Assembly: GCA_024213275.1 (NCBI GenBank)
Contig: JANAVG010000008.1
Location: 161,392 to 225,391, forward strand
DNA length: 64,000 nt
Direction of reading: 5' to 3'
Source of the DNA: Rossellomorea sp. BNER
GTDB lineage: Bacteria > Bacillota > Bacilli > Bacillales > Bacillaceae_B
Below the pieces are notes generated by a model, which worked only from the letters and a program-made list of their open reading frames with translations, was not told where the DNA came from and did no database searches. Of the stretch, positions 8,164 through 16,112 are shown piece by piece. Position 1 is the first letter of the stretch, and the number at the start of each line of letters is the position of its first letter. Made by a program: the position numbers and the translations under genes.

Positions 8164-8679
8164 TTACTCACTTTGTTCTTGTTCTGCAATAACGGCTCTA
8201 TGTGCCAAACGACTAGATGCCGCTGCTGCAATGGCGCCCACAATGTCATCTAAAAAGGTATGACATTTACCAGTTGATTTATCATTTAAGTATTGTAAAA
8301 TGCCAGGTTTTTGCTTATCGATAAATCCATAATTCGTAAATCCGATCGAACCATATACATTTACAATGGAAAACGCTAAAATTTCATCAACACCATAAAG
8401 CCCTTCATCTACTTCAATAATAGATTGAAGTGGTTCTTCTAGCATCTTTTTTTCAGCGAATCTATCCAATTGAATGCCAGTCAAAATGGCATTTTGAACT
8501 TCTCTTTTAGATAAAACTCTTTCTACGTTTTCAATACATTGTTCTATTTGAAGGTTTGGATGATATTTCTCTTGTAGATACATAACTAATTGAGCGATAT
8601 CCTTAATTTCAACACCGCGCTCTTGTAGCCACTTTCTTGCTGTCTCCTCAGACAAGTCCATTTTTCTATCCTTGCTCAT
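8164..8679 (-). CDS. yutG: YutG, PgpA-type phosphatidylglycerophosphatase-like protein
   Basis: The 171-residue protein matches the PgpA/YutG family: a helical N-terminal half and a C-terminal half with the conserved YGVDEILAFSIVNVYGSIG and TFLDDIVGAIAAA segments. Unlike E. coli PgpA it has no clear multi-span membrane region, as expected for the short Bacillus YutG form. PgpA dephosphorylates phosphatidylglycerophosphate. Activity of YutG on that substrate is an inference from the family. The ATG follows AAAGGTG. Its stop codon is immediately followed by a family 1 repeat. Confidence 0.82.
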   Translation of the reverse strand: MSKDRKMDLSEETARKWLQERGVEIKDIAQLVMYLQEKYHPNLQIEQCIENVERVLSKREVQNAILTGIQLDRFAEKKMLEEPLQSIIEVDEGLYGVDEILAFSIVNVYGSIGFTNYGFIDKQKPGILQYLNDKSTGKCHTFLDDIVGAIAAAASSRLAHRAVIAEQEQSE

Positions 8680-8824
8680 TTATTTCACCTTTTCTTTGAG
8701 TAATCGTAATAATGATTCATTATCTTCTTTTTTTCCTTCAACTTCGATTCCTATTCATGAACGAGTGGTTTTCTTTCATATAAATAATAAAGAATGTATT
8801 GTTTATGAATGGAGAGAAAAAACA

Positions 8825-9829
8825 ATGGAAGATATTTTAACGAAATACTATGGGCTTCAACCTGAACGAATGTATCAAGATGGGAAAGCACACCGATACA
8901 TGGTCAATGGCTTACTATATACTATTGTGACCGTTACGCATATGGAACAAGAAAAGCTTGTGGAGCTTTATAAAATTTCAGAGCATCTCCAAGCAACTGG
9001 TGATCGTTACGTGTCTACTTTTGTTCCTTCAACCGAAGAAAAATTTCTAATAACGGATAAACAACAGGATTACGTTGTAGTAAAAAATGAGTTTTTACAG
9101 TCTCCACCCAAGAACCATTTTGGAAGGAAGCTTGCTAAATTTCATTCAAGAGGAAGAAGTATCGAAGAGAAAATTGAGCACCAATCAAGAATAGGACAAT
9201 GGAAAAGTCTATGGGAGAAGCGAATTGATCAATTAGAAAAGGCCTTTCAGCAGACAGTTCAGAATCACCCTGTAGATGAATTTGAGAAAAAATTTGTTGA
9301 GAGCTGCCCATACTTTATTGGTTTAGCGGAAAATGCGATTCAGTATTTAGTGGATACGGAATTGGATGATCAACCCGGGCAAGTTGATAGTGGTACAGTC
9401 TGTCACGAACGATTCCTGCAAGATACTTGGGGAACGGATATTTGGATTCGATTCCCTTTTGATTGGATTTTTGACCATTGTAGCAGGGATATTGCTGAGT
9501 GGGTGAGAGAGCGATATTTGACAAGAAATCAAACCTATCACAAAGACATACAGACGTTTTTAAAAGAATATCAATCGGTCTCACCCCTATCTACATTTTC
9601 GTGGAGGCTGACATATGCACGATTATTGTTCCCAATTCATTATTTTGAATGCATTGAGAGGTATTATGTCACTTCTTCAGAGCAACAAAAATTACTGCTT
9701 CAAGATCGATTAGAAAAAGAATTGAAGAATGCTACACAGTATGAAAAGTTTCTAACTGATTTTTACCAAATAGCCGAAGTCCCAGTTAAAAAGCAGGGGA
9801 TTCCTGTTGTTGGATGGTTATTCTCATAA
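8825..9829 (+). CDS. yutH: YutH, spore coat-associated CotS-family protein
   Basis: A 334-residue soluble protein of the CotS/YutH family, which share a kinase-like (aminoglycoside phosphotransferase-related) fold and occur in the spore coat. Recognisable parts are the N-terminal YYGLQPERMYQDG segment and the C-terminal FSWRLTYARLLFPIHYFECIERYY block. No full set of kinase catalytic residues was recognised. I start it at the ATG at 8825 behind GGAGAG. The frame stays open 51 codons upstream but those have no ribosome binding site and overlap the yutG start. Position between yutG and yutI agrees with B. subtilis, but hom, thrC and thrB, which follow yutH there, are absent. Confidence 0.82.
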   Translation: MEDILTKYYGLQPERMYQDGKAHRYMVNGLLYTIVTVTHMEQEKLVELYKISEHLQATGDRYVSTFVPSTEEKFLITDKQQDYVVVKNEFLQSPPKNHFGRKLAKFHSRGRSIEEKIEHQSRIGQWKSLWEKRIDQLEKAFQQTVQNHPVDEFEKKFVESCPYFIGLAENAIQYLVDTELDDQPGQVDSGTVCHERFLQDTWGTDIWIRFPFDWIFDHCSRDIAEWVRERYLTRNQTYHKDIQTFLKEYQSVSPLSTFSWRLTYARLLFPIHYFECIERYYVTSSEQQKLLLQDRLEKELKNATQYEKFLTDFYQIAEVPVKKQGIPVVGWLFS

Positions 9830-9920
9830 ACGGAACTATCGGTGAACGCTTATCTTTAAGTTCGGGGCTTCTCAACAAATATGCTACAATAAAACCAAAA
9901 TCAACAAAGGTAGGAGTCCA

Positions 9921-10907
9921 ATGAAGAAGCCCTTTATTTATATTACAAGAAAATTACCAGATCAAATTGTAAGTAAGTTACGAAATGAGTTCTATGTAGA
10001 AATGTGGGACAGTGAGGATGTTCCAGTCCCTAGAGAAATATTGTTGGAGAAGGTGAAGAAAGCGAATGGACTGTTGACGATGCTTTCTGACCAAATAAAT
10101 TTAGAAGTATTTCAACATGCCCCATCGTTAAAAATAGTGGCTAACTTGGCCGTTGGTTATGACAATATTGATATCAAAAAAGCAAATGAATTTAAGGTCG
10201 CAATCTGTAATACACCTGATGTGTTAACAGATACAACCGCTGATTTAACGTTTGGCTTACTTTTAGCTACGGCAAGAAGATTAACGGAAGCGAGTGAATT
10301 TGTAAAATCTGGAGAATGGACGAGCTGGTCCCCAATGTTATTGGCTGGCACGGATGTACACCATAAAACGATAGGGATTTTCGGGATGGGGAAAATCGGG
10401 GAAGCAGTTGCTAAAAGAGCAAAAGGGTTTGAAATGGAAGTCATTTACCATAATCGTTCTCGAAAGCCGAATGTAGAAAAGGATGTTGGAGCTAGTTATG
10501 TTGAATTTGAAGAGCTCCTCACACGCTCTGACTTTCTTGTTTGTTTAGCTCCCTTGTCTCCAGAAACGAAAGAAACCTTTAAGAAAGAACAATTTGTGAT
10601 AATGAAAAACAGTTCAATCTTTATTAATGCAGCAAGAGGACCGATTGTGAATGAAAATGACTTATATGAAGCATTGAAAAACGGTCTCATTAAAGGGGCT
10701 GGTCTTGACGTGTTTGATCAAGAGCCTATTCATAGTGATCATCAGTTATTAACGTTAAAGAATGTTGTAGCCCTCCCTCATATCGGAAGTGCAACAGTGG
10801 AAACAAGAACGAAGATGATGTCATTATGTGTAGAGAATTTGATAAGGGTCTTAAGTGATCAAAACCCAGTAACACTTGTAAATAAAGAGTGGTTAACCAA
10901 TAATTAA
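9921..10907 (+). CDS. D-2-hydroxyacid dehydrogenase (glyoxylate/hydroxypyruvate reductase type)
   Basis: This 328-residue NAD(P)-dependent D-2-hydroxyacid dehydrogenase has the Rossmann motif GIFGMGKIGEAVAKR, the catalytic Arg in NAARGPIVNE, the Glu in the DVFDQEPI region and the catalytic His in ALPHIGSAT. The closest described type is D-glycerate dehydrogenase/glyoxylate reductase (GyaR-like), but substrate choice within this family is hard to predict. It begins at an ATG behind AGGTAGGAG. It occupies the place that hom-thrC-thrB hold in B. subtilis. A shared bidirectional terminator separates it from yutI. Confidence 0.87.
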   Translation: MKKPFIYITRKLPDQIVSKLRNEFYVEMWDSEDVPVPREILLEKVKKANGLLTMLSDQINLEVFQHAPSLKIVANLAVGYDNIDIKKANEFKVAICNTPDVLTDTTADLTFGLLLATARRLTEASEFVKSGEWTSWSPMLLAGTDVHHKTIGIFGMGKIGEAVAKRAKGFEMEVIYHNRSRKPNVEKDVGASYVEFEELLTRSDFLVCLAPLSPETKETFKKEQFVIMKNSSIFINAARGPIVNENDLYEALKNGLIKGAGLDVFDQEPIHSDHQLLTLKNVVALPHIGSATVETRTKMMSLCVENLIRVLSDQNPVTLVNKEWLTNN

Positions 10908-10940
10908 AAAAGGGATGACTCGAATGGAGTCATCCCTTTA
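10908..10940. terminator. Bidirectional terminator between the dehydrogenase gene and yutI
   Basis: AAAGGGATGACTC pairs perfectly with GAGTCATCCCTTT around a five-base loop, flanked by A and T runs, and serves the two convergent genes. Confidence 0.9.
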
Positions 10941-10950
10941 ATCTTTAAAA

Positions 10951-11187
10951 TTAAAATACCTGCTCTACCTCAACTACACCCGGAACTTCTTCAAGAAGTG
11001 CGCGTTCAATACCTGCTTTTAAAGTAATCGTTGAACTTGGGCAGCTTCCGCATGCTCCTAATAAACGCAGCTTTACAATACCATCTTCGATATCAACTAG
11101 TTCACAATCCCCACCGTCACGCAGTAAGAATGGACGTAATTTATCTAGAACTTCTTGGACTTGACCTTTCATTTCTTGTTCAGTCAT
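10951..11187 (-). CDS. yutI: YutI, NifU-like Fe-S cluster protein
   Basis: A 78-residue protein equal to the NifU C-terminal domain, with the cluster-binding CX2C in the segment [16 protein letters not shown]. Such proteins carry or transfer Fe-S clusters to target enzymes in the cytoplasm. Together with the IscA/HesB-like gene at 15715 and lipA, which needs Fe-S clusters, it makes this a region rich in Fe-S functions. The ATG at 11187 is preceded by AAGGAG. It is a single gene in minus orientation, convergent with the dehydrogenase gene. Confidence 0.92.
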   Translation of the reverse strand: MTEQEMKGQVQEVLDKLRPFLLRDGGDCELVDIEDGIVKLRLLGACGSCPSSTITLKAGIERALLEEVPGVVEVEQVF

Positions 11188-11339
11188 ATAAAATCGACTC
11201 CTTTCCTTACTCTCTATTATAATGACATATTTATAAAAAATCTATCAACCTGCAACATTTTGGGAATGGATATTTTTTCAGTTTTGCTTTAGGGGATTAT
11301 CTTGTAAAATAAAAGCAAAGAGATAAAGGGGTAGGTTAT

Positions 11340-11666
11340 ATGGAGAGAAAAGAAGCGAAAATTTTCATCTATGGGGCAGAACAAGTTTGTGCAAGCTGTG
11401 TAAATTTACCATCATCAAAGGAAACCTATGAATGGTTAGAAGCAGCCATTTCAAGAAAATACCCAGAGCAAGCGTTTCATATTCAATATATAGATATTTA
11501 TAGTCCACCAGAAGAAGAAGCAATCAAACTATTTGCTACAAAGGTCGTTGAAGAGGATATGTTTTATCCTGTAGTGTTAATTAACGATACTGTGGTAGGA
11601 GAAGGGAACCCGCGTCTGAAATCGATTTTTTCTGAATTAGAAAAGCATGGATACCAAGCAAGGTAA
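11340..11666 (+). CDS. yuzD: YuzD, DUF1462 protein with thioredoxin-like CxxC
   Basis: A 108-residue protein of the YuzD/DUF1462 family of Bacilli. The family has a thioredoxin-like fold; here a CASC motif lies near the N-terminus (IYGAEQVCASCVNLP) and a cis-Pro-like MFYPVV near the C-terminus, which suggests a redox or Fe-S related role (inference). The function is not established. The ATG follows AAGGGGTAGG. It is divergent from yutI, as in B. subtilis. A long perfect inverted repeat follows its stop codon. Confidence 0.85.
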   Translation: MERKEAKIFIYGAEQVCASCVNLPSSKETYEWLEAAISRKYPEQAFHIQYIDIYSPPEEEAIKLFATKVVEEDMFYPVVLINDTVVGEGNPRLKSIFSELEKHGYQAR

Positions 11667-11703
11667 ATCTAACTAATAAATTTGTATTATATACTGGCCG
11701 TTG

Positions 11704-11745
11704 CTAAAGCAGTGATATTTCATAATTGAAATATCACTGCTTTAG
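11704..11745. repeat. Perfect 18-bp inverted repeat after yuzD
   Basis: CTAAAGCAGTGATATTTC and its exact reverse complement are separated by six bases. Only TT follows, so it is not a standard terminator, though it could still stabilise or end the yuzD transcript. Confidence 0.85.
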
Positions 11746-11947
11746 TTCGTTAAAATAACGTTTAAAAGTGAAATTATATAACCGGCGAACATTGCAACTT
11801 TTACAAATTAGCAATGTTATGTTGCAAGGGATGAGCTTCCTTCACATAAGGTAATTTACAAAGGCTGTATTCGCATAGATTTTTTTCTTTATCGAACAAG
11901 AATAGAAACCCTTAATAAATAATGTACTTCATGAAAGGAAGAGGGCA

Positions 11948-12451
11948 TTGGTACACATAGTAAAGCCGGGGGAAACTTTATCAAGCATCGCCTTAAACTA
12001 TCGAACAACAGTCCGTGCTTTACTTCAAGCTAACTCCGCAACGATCCCTAACCCCAATATTATTCATATCGGTCAAGCCATCATTATTCCTGGATTGAGA
12101 GATCCAAGTACAATTCCTTATACGATAAGGATTTCTGTTGGTAAAAGGACATTAACACTAGTAAAAGACGGAAGAGTAATTAAAGTTTATCCCATTGCAG
12201 TTGGAAAGATCTTAACAACCACACCGATAGGGGATTTTGTCATCGTCAATAGAGAACCAAATCCAGGAGGTCCTTTTGGAGCCTTGTGGCTAAGCCTGTC
12301 AAAGATTCATTATGGCATCCATGGGACGAATGACCCGAGCTCTATTGGAAAGGCTGTTTCACTTGGTTGTGTTAGGATGCATAATAAAGATGTATTGGAA
12401 CTAGGATCCCTTGTCCCGAATGGAACAAGAGTTATTATTGTTCCTAATTAA
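11948..12451 (+). CDS. LysM-containing L,D-transpeptidase (YkuD family)
   Basis: This 167-residue protein has an N-terminal LysM domain (about residues 2-48: [19 protein letters not shown]) that binds peptidoglycan, and a C-terminal YkuD catalytic domain. The catalytic Cys lies in SLGCVRMHN with the upstream His in YGIHGTN. These enzymes make meso-DAP to meso-DAP crosslinks in the cell wall or spore cortex. There is no signal peptide, as in B. subtilis YkuD. Translation starts at a TTG behind AGGAAGAGGG. No counterpart is known to me at this position in B. subtilis, so it appears inserted in the yut-yuz block. Confidence 0.9.
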   Translation: MVHIVKPGETLSSIALNYRTTVRALLQANSATIPNPNIIHIGQAIIIPGLRDPSTIPYTIRISVGKRTLTLVKDGRVIKVYPIAVGKILTTTPIGDFVIVNREPNPGGPFGALWLSLSKIHYGIHGTNDPSSIGKAVSLGCVRMHNKDVLELGSLVPNGTRVIIVPN

Positions 12452-12521
12452 TGTTTAAATGGCTGATTTTGTTTTCTATGTTGCTTTCGACTGAAAGATT
12501 CAATCCTGCATCCCTTTTGAA

Positions 12522-12575
12522 ACTTTAAAACCCTGAATTCATTAAATAGAATTTGGGATTTTTAGGTTTTAAAGT
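12522..12575. repeat. Inverted repeat downstream of the L,D-transpeptidase gene
   Basis: ACTTTAAAACC is the exact reverse complement of GGTTTTAAAGT at the other end, with a further GAATT-containing stem between. No T run follows. It may be a 3' stabilising hairpin. Confidence 0.6.
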
Positions 12576-12630
12576 AATTCTGAACTTTTCTAGTGTCCGG
12601 CGCATAGGTCTTCGGGAAAATACAAAGAAG

Positions 12631-12734
12631 CAGTGAAACTGTGAGAAAGAAGAAATGACGGTATAAAAAGAGGTCTTTGATGCCATGAAACAATGAGAAA
12701 GAAGAAATAATGTCATTAAAAGAGTCCTTTATAG
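12631..12734. repeat. Two-copy 52-bp tandem repeat
   Basis: Unit 1 (12631-12682) and unit 2 (12683-12734) are the same length and share blocks such as GAGAAAGAAGAAAT and AAAAGAG in register. Neither lies in a plausible gene. The surrounding stretch 12452-12770 has no gene. Confidence 0.7.
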
Positions 12735-12770
12735 CGTGTAACTATATAAATTGCCAATGTGATGTCATAA

Positions 12771-12826
12771 AACGAGCCACCTAGTAAGGAAAAATTACCC
12801 TTTCCAGGTGGCTCACCTTATGTTTG
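12771..12826 (-). repeat. Family 1 repeat, isolated hairpin part
   Basis: GAGCCACCT pairs with AGGTGGCTC around a core that keeps the AAGG...CCTT pattern of the family 1 hairpin. It runs directly into a family 1 module B. Confidence 0.75.
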
Positions 12827-12920
12827 TCGGAGGCCCACACGATGTGGGTCAGAAAGGCGTTGCCACAGGACGTGGCGAACTTAGCCTTTCTTCCTCTGTT
12901 CGAGGCGCTTCCGCTTTTCT
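12827..12920 (-). repeat. Family 1 repeat, module B
   Basis: This 94-bp module holds three nested hairpins: CCCACA/TGTGGG, GCCAC/GTGGC, and AGAAAGGC/GCCTTTCT enclosing the second. A near-identical module lies at 21729-21821, where the first stem is CCTACA/TGTAGG. Both end with the GCGCTTCCGCTTTTC tail. Confidence 0.8.
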
Positions 12921-13046
12921 AGTGTCCAGCTCCAGCGCCTAGGCCTTCGAGATATAAGCCAAGCCCCATAGAAAGGGAAAAGGCACCCCTTTATTGGTGG
13001 CTCGTCTTATGCTTGTCAGGCCTGTTCAAGGCGCTTCCGCTTTTCT
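12921..13046 (-). repeat. Family 1 repeat, module A, tandem copy 1
   Basis: A 126-bp unit running from AGTGTCCAGCTCCAGCGCC to CGCTTCCGCTTTTCT. The central hairpin is imperfect because the left arm (CCCATAGAAAGGG) does not match the right arm (CCTTTATTGGTGG), as if arms from two copies had recombined. Confidence 0.85.
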
Positions 13047-13172
13047 AGTGTCCAGTTCCAGCGCCTAGGTCCTCGAGACATAAGCCAAGCCACCAATAAA
13101 GGGAAAAGGCACCCTTTATTGGTGGCTCGTCTTATGCTTGTCGGACCTGTTCGAGGCGCTTCCACTTTTCTT
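13047..13172 (-). repeat. Family 1 repeat, module A, tandem copy 2
   Basis: A second unit of exactly 126 bp, head to tail with the first. Here the central arms GCCACCAATAAAGGG and CCCTTTATTGGTGGC pair perfectly. It ends at the stop codon of minus-strand yutJ. Confidence 0.88.
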
Positions 13173-14240
13173 TTACCCGTTATGATATTTATACATCCAA
13201 AGGACGCCTGATTTAAGTAATCGTGCGACACGTCCTGTGATGGAACGATCATTTACTAAACCAAATCCGTGTTTCTTTCCAAGTGAACCAAGGATTCCTT
13301 TAAGTTTAATTTTCGGCAGCTCATTTGGAAGCTCTTCGCCATTCCAGCGTTTAAGAAGAATCTGCACAATTTGTTCGGCTTGTCCTTCTGCGAGCTGTGC
13401 ACTAGGGGCATGAGGAAGGCTTGCACAATCTCCTACCACATATACATGCTCATCGATTGGCAGGTTGTGATATTTAGTTAACACAACACGGCCTTGTTGA
13501 TCTTTCTCTACATCCATTTCACGAACAACCCGAGTTGGTTGGATTCCAGCTGTCCAAACAATGGCATCACAATGAATTTGCTCTTCATGATTAAATAGGG
13601 TGTTAGGTGCAACCTTTGTAATATTCGCTTTGTTAACAATATCAACGCCATTCTCATCAAACCAACTATGAACATAAGAACTTAATCTTTCTGGAAAAGC
13701 GTTGAGAATACGAGGGCCACGATCAAATAATTTAATTCTAAGGTCAGTTCGACTCTCTCTAAGCTCACTCGCTAATTCTATACCACTCAGTCCTGCTCCA
13801 ACTATTCCTACAATAGAATCAGCAGGAAGATTACATAGTGTTTCATACGTTTTACGTGATTGCCCAATCGTTTGAATACTGTACGTAAATTCTTTAGCTC
13901 CTGGAACATTATGATATTTATCTTCACAACCAAGTCCAATAACAAGATCATCATATGGAACCGGTTCTTGGTCCATGAGATGAACCTGTTTATTTTGAAT
14001 ATCAACTTTTGTTATTTCTCCATACTTGACAGAAAGCCTAGGGTGCTCAGGAAAAGATACGCGTACATGCTGGTCTGATATAGTACCAGCTGCTAAAGCA
14101 TAATATTCTGTCTTTAAACAATGGTATGGATTGCGATCAATGAGAGTAATGGATACATCTTCTGGTAGTTGATTCGGTAAAAAACGTAGAAGAACGCGCA
14201 TGTTTCCGTATCCTCCACCAAGCAGGACTAATTGTTTCAT
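13173..14240 (-). CDS. yutJ: YutJ, type II NADH dehydrogenase-like flavoprotein
   Basis: A 355-residue FAD/NAD(P)-binding oxidoreductase of the NDH-2 family. The N-terminal FAD motif is LLGGGYGNMRVL, the second nucleotide motif is GIVGAGLSGIELASEL, and the C-terminal VYVVGDCAS element contacts FAD. NDH-2 enzymes pass electrons from NADH to menaquinone without pumping protons. YutJ's real partner is not known. The ATG at 14240 follows AAAGGGGAAA. It is divergent from yuzB, as in B. subtilis, and a tandem family 1 repeat begins at its stop codon. Confidence 0.88.
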   Translation of the reverse strand: MKQLVLLGGGYGNMRVLLRFLPNQLPEDVSITLIDRNPYHCLKTEYYALAAGTISDQHVRVSFPEHPRLSVKYGEITKVDIQNKQVHLMDQEPVPYDDLVIGLGCEDKYHNVPGAKEFTYSIQTIGQSRKTYETLCNLPADSIVGIVGAGLSGIELASELRESRTDLRIKLFDRGPRILNAFPERLSSYVHSWFDENGVDIVNKANITKVAPNTLFNHEEQIHCDAIVWTAGIQPTRVVREMDVEKDQQGRVVLTKYHNLPIDEHVYVVGDCASLPHAPSAQLAEGQAEQIVQILLKRWNGEELPNELPKIKLKGILGSLGKKHGFGLVNDRSITGRVARLLKSGVLWMYKYHNG

Positions 14241-14486
14241 GTCTATTTCCCCTTTTTGCACTCAGATAGTATAGTTATAGTAAGCACTTTCAATATGATT
14301 ATTTTATGAAGAATAATGACAATTATATTAACTTTAATCATAAAAAAGTATATCGAAATAATGGCATTTTCACAACACAAATAAGAGAAATTCTTCACAA
14401 TCTCATCCACCTTTTATTTAATCTCGTTTGTTTGACGATTTACGCGAAAAAAGGTAGGATATTCAAGTAGTAGCGAGGTGAAAGCA

Positions 14487-14723
14487 ATGAAACCGATCAT
14501 TGAATTTTGTATAAGCAACTTAGCGAGTGGATCGCAAAAGGCGCTTGAGATATTAGAAAGAGATCCCAATCTCGATGTCATTGAATATGGTTGTCTTGGA
14601 TACTGTGGAAAATGTGCCCAAGCCCACTTTGCTCTTGTTAATGGAGAAGTGGTCATAGGAGATACACCAGAAGAGCTCGTCGACAGTATTTATCAATTCC
14701 TAGAAGAGAACCCAATGTTTTAA
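14487..14723 (+). CDS. yuzB: YuzB, DUF1450 protein
   Basis: A 78-residue protein of the YuzB/DUF1450 family, conserved in Bacilli and of unknown function. It has a thioredoxin-like ferredoxin pattern: an N-terminal Cys (EFCISNL) and a central CLGYCGKC cluster, suited to binding a metal or Fe-S centre or to redox work (inference). It ends in the conserved FLEENPMF. The ATG at 14487 follows GAGGTG at six-base spacing. The GTG three codons earlier is part of that ribosome binding site. Length equals that of B. subtilis YuzB. Confidence 0.9.
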   Translation: MKPIIEFCISNLASGSQKALEILERDPNLDVIEYGCLGYCGKCAQAHFALVNGEVVIGDTPEELVDSIYQFLEENPMF

Positions 14724-14869
14724 TAAATAGCAAGTAACCTTGATTTATTTAAATTGAAGTTACTTTTTAGGAGTATAGATAGTGTTCCCCCTTTTAAGCA
14801 GGAATTCCCCTTTTTATATGGAATTATCTTAGTTAAGGGGGAGAGAGTATTGCATATTTTAAAGGGTTA

Positions 14870-15235
14870 TTGCAAACCAATTTACAAGTAAAAGATATAA
14901 AGTCGTCAGTGGATTGGTATGTACAAAAGTTGCAATTAAAAGTTGTGGCTGATTACGAAACGAATGTGGTTCTATCTTTTTCTGATTCATCTAAATATGA
15001 TGGTGGAATTGAAGAAGCTCCAGTACTATGTTTAATTGAAAATAAAGAGAGTAGATCCCAGTCAAGTACTTATCCAGTCCTACAAATAGCAGAGAATATG
15101 TGTGAAACACTTTATGATCATTTACAACAAAGTGGTGTTTCTGTTGAAATGCATCCTTCTCATCGTGGCCATTTTAAATTTTATGATCCTGATGGAAATG
15201 TATTAGAAGCGTTTTGCCCAAGTATATATAAATGA
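14870..15235 (+). CDS. VOC (glyoxalase/bleomycin-resistance) superfamily protein
   Basis: A protein of about 121 residues with the two beta-alpha-beta-beta-beta modules of the VOC superfamily: N-terminal TNLQVKDIKSSVDWY, and C-terminal HFKFYDPDGNVLEAF, which holds the usual metal-binding Glu. Specific function is unknown. The start is uncertain. TTG at 14870 is the only standard start codon in frame, but it has a poor site. A strong AAGGGGGAG at 14835-14843 is instead placed ideally for an in-frame ATT at 14849, which would add seven residues. No in-frame ATG, GTG or TTG lies between that site's upstream stop and 14870. Confidence 0.75.
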   Translation: MQTNLQVKDIKSSVDWYVQKLQLKVVADYETNVVLSFSDSSKYDGGIEEAPVLCLIENKESRSQSSTYPVLQIAENMCETLYDHLQQSGVSVEMHPSHRGHFKFYDPDGNVLEAFCPSIYK

Positions 15236-15714
15236 CCGTTGACTAAAAAGCTAGCGGCGAATCGACCGTTGGGTTAAGCGCATAAGAAGTCAAAGTCGAC
15301 TCATAAACATAAGTTTAGGCCAATATAGCTTTATCCGGCTCTTTTGAGTACACCAATTTACAGGCTCATAAAACGCAAATAAAGTCTTGCCTCCTAGAAA
15401 ATCTTCGAATGCCTTTAATGTTTTCTCACATCACGAATCAAACGACACTCCTTAACTTCAATATCTTCAATTGGACAGAAATTCCTCTTATATCCTGTTA
15501 CCTTTATAACTTATAAAGCGTATCTTAGTAGTAGAGAAGCTTGTGGATAGAAAGAAATCAATTCTCCTATATTTACGATATAAAAAAGTGATAAAAGGTA
15601 AAAAGAATAATGAGAGAACCACTTTGGTTGAGGAACAGTGTATGAAGAGTTATACTTGTAGTATTAGATTATATAATTGGTTTGACATATAGATTTTACA
15701 ATGGAGGTGTTAGA
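15236..15714. other. 479-bp stretch without a recognisable gene
   Basis: I found no gene, RNA or terminator here on either strand. In B. subtilis this interval holds yutK, yuzC and yutL (dapF), none of which is present. The GGAGGTG ribosome binding site of the next gene is at 15703-15709. Confidence 0.6.
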
Positions 15715-16077
15715 ATGAGTGACGTAGTAATCATTTCTGAAGCAGCAGCTCTTCAAATTAAAGATATGATGAAAGAGCATGAGGAAGAAAACGTGTTTCT
15801 CCGGGTCGCTATAAAAGGTGGGGGCTGCAGTGGATTATCCTATGGTATGGGATTTGAAAACGAACCAGCTGAAGACGACCTTCATTTAGAACAGCATGGA
15901 ATAAAAATTGTTGTAGCCAAAAATGATGTTGGAATCCTAAACGGTACCCAAATCGATTACAAACAATCGATGATGGGCGGAGGATTCACCATCGACAATC
16001 CAAATGCAATTGCCAATTGTGGATGTGGATCATCCTTTAGAACGGCAACGAATACAGGATCTCCTGAAAATTGTTAA
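15715..16077 (+). CDS. yutM: YutM, IscA/HesB-type Fe-S carrier protein
   Basis: A 120-residue A-type Fe-S carrier. The three conserved Cys are present: one in GGGCSGLSYGM and two in the C-terminal NCGCGSSF. These proteins deliver clusters to apo-enzymes. I start at the ATG at 15715 because GGAGGTG lies six bases ahead. The frame is open eleven codons further up without a site. Position after yuzB agrees with B. subtilis yutM. It ends at a bidirectional terminator shared with the converging oxidoreductase gene. Confidence 0.93.
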   Translation: MSDVVIISEAAALQIKDMMKEHEEENVFLRVAIKGGGCSGLSYGMGFENEPAEDDLHLEQHGIKIVVAKNDVGILNGTQIDYKQSMMGGGFTIDNPNAIANCGCGSSFRTATNTGSPENC

Positions 16078-16078
16078 T

Positions 16079-16112
16079 AAAAAATGCGGCCTATAAAAGG
16101 TCGCATTTTTTA
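16079..16112. terminator. Bidirectional terminator after yutM
   Basis: AAAAATGCGGCCT pairs with AGGTCGCATTTTT (one mismatch) and is flanked by A and T runs, between convergent genes. Confidence 0.85.

Noticed and set aside
8015-8263. Open reading frame crossing the repeat after yutF
   Set aside because: It reads through a family 1 repeat and overlaps yutG on the opposite strand. No ribosome binding site.
12525-12716. Minus-strand open frame downstream of the L,D-transpeptidase gene
   Set aside because: It falls over an inverted repeat and the 52-bp tandem repeat. Composition is not coding-like.
13016-13252. Minus-strand open frame across the tandem repeats and the end of yutJ
   Set aside because: It overlaps yutJ in another frame and is made mostly of repeat sequence.
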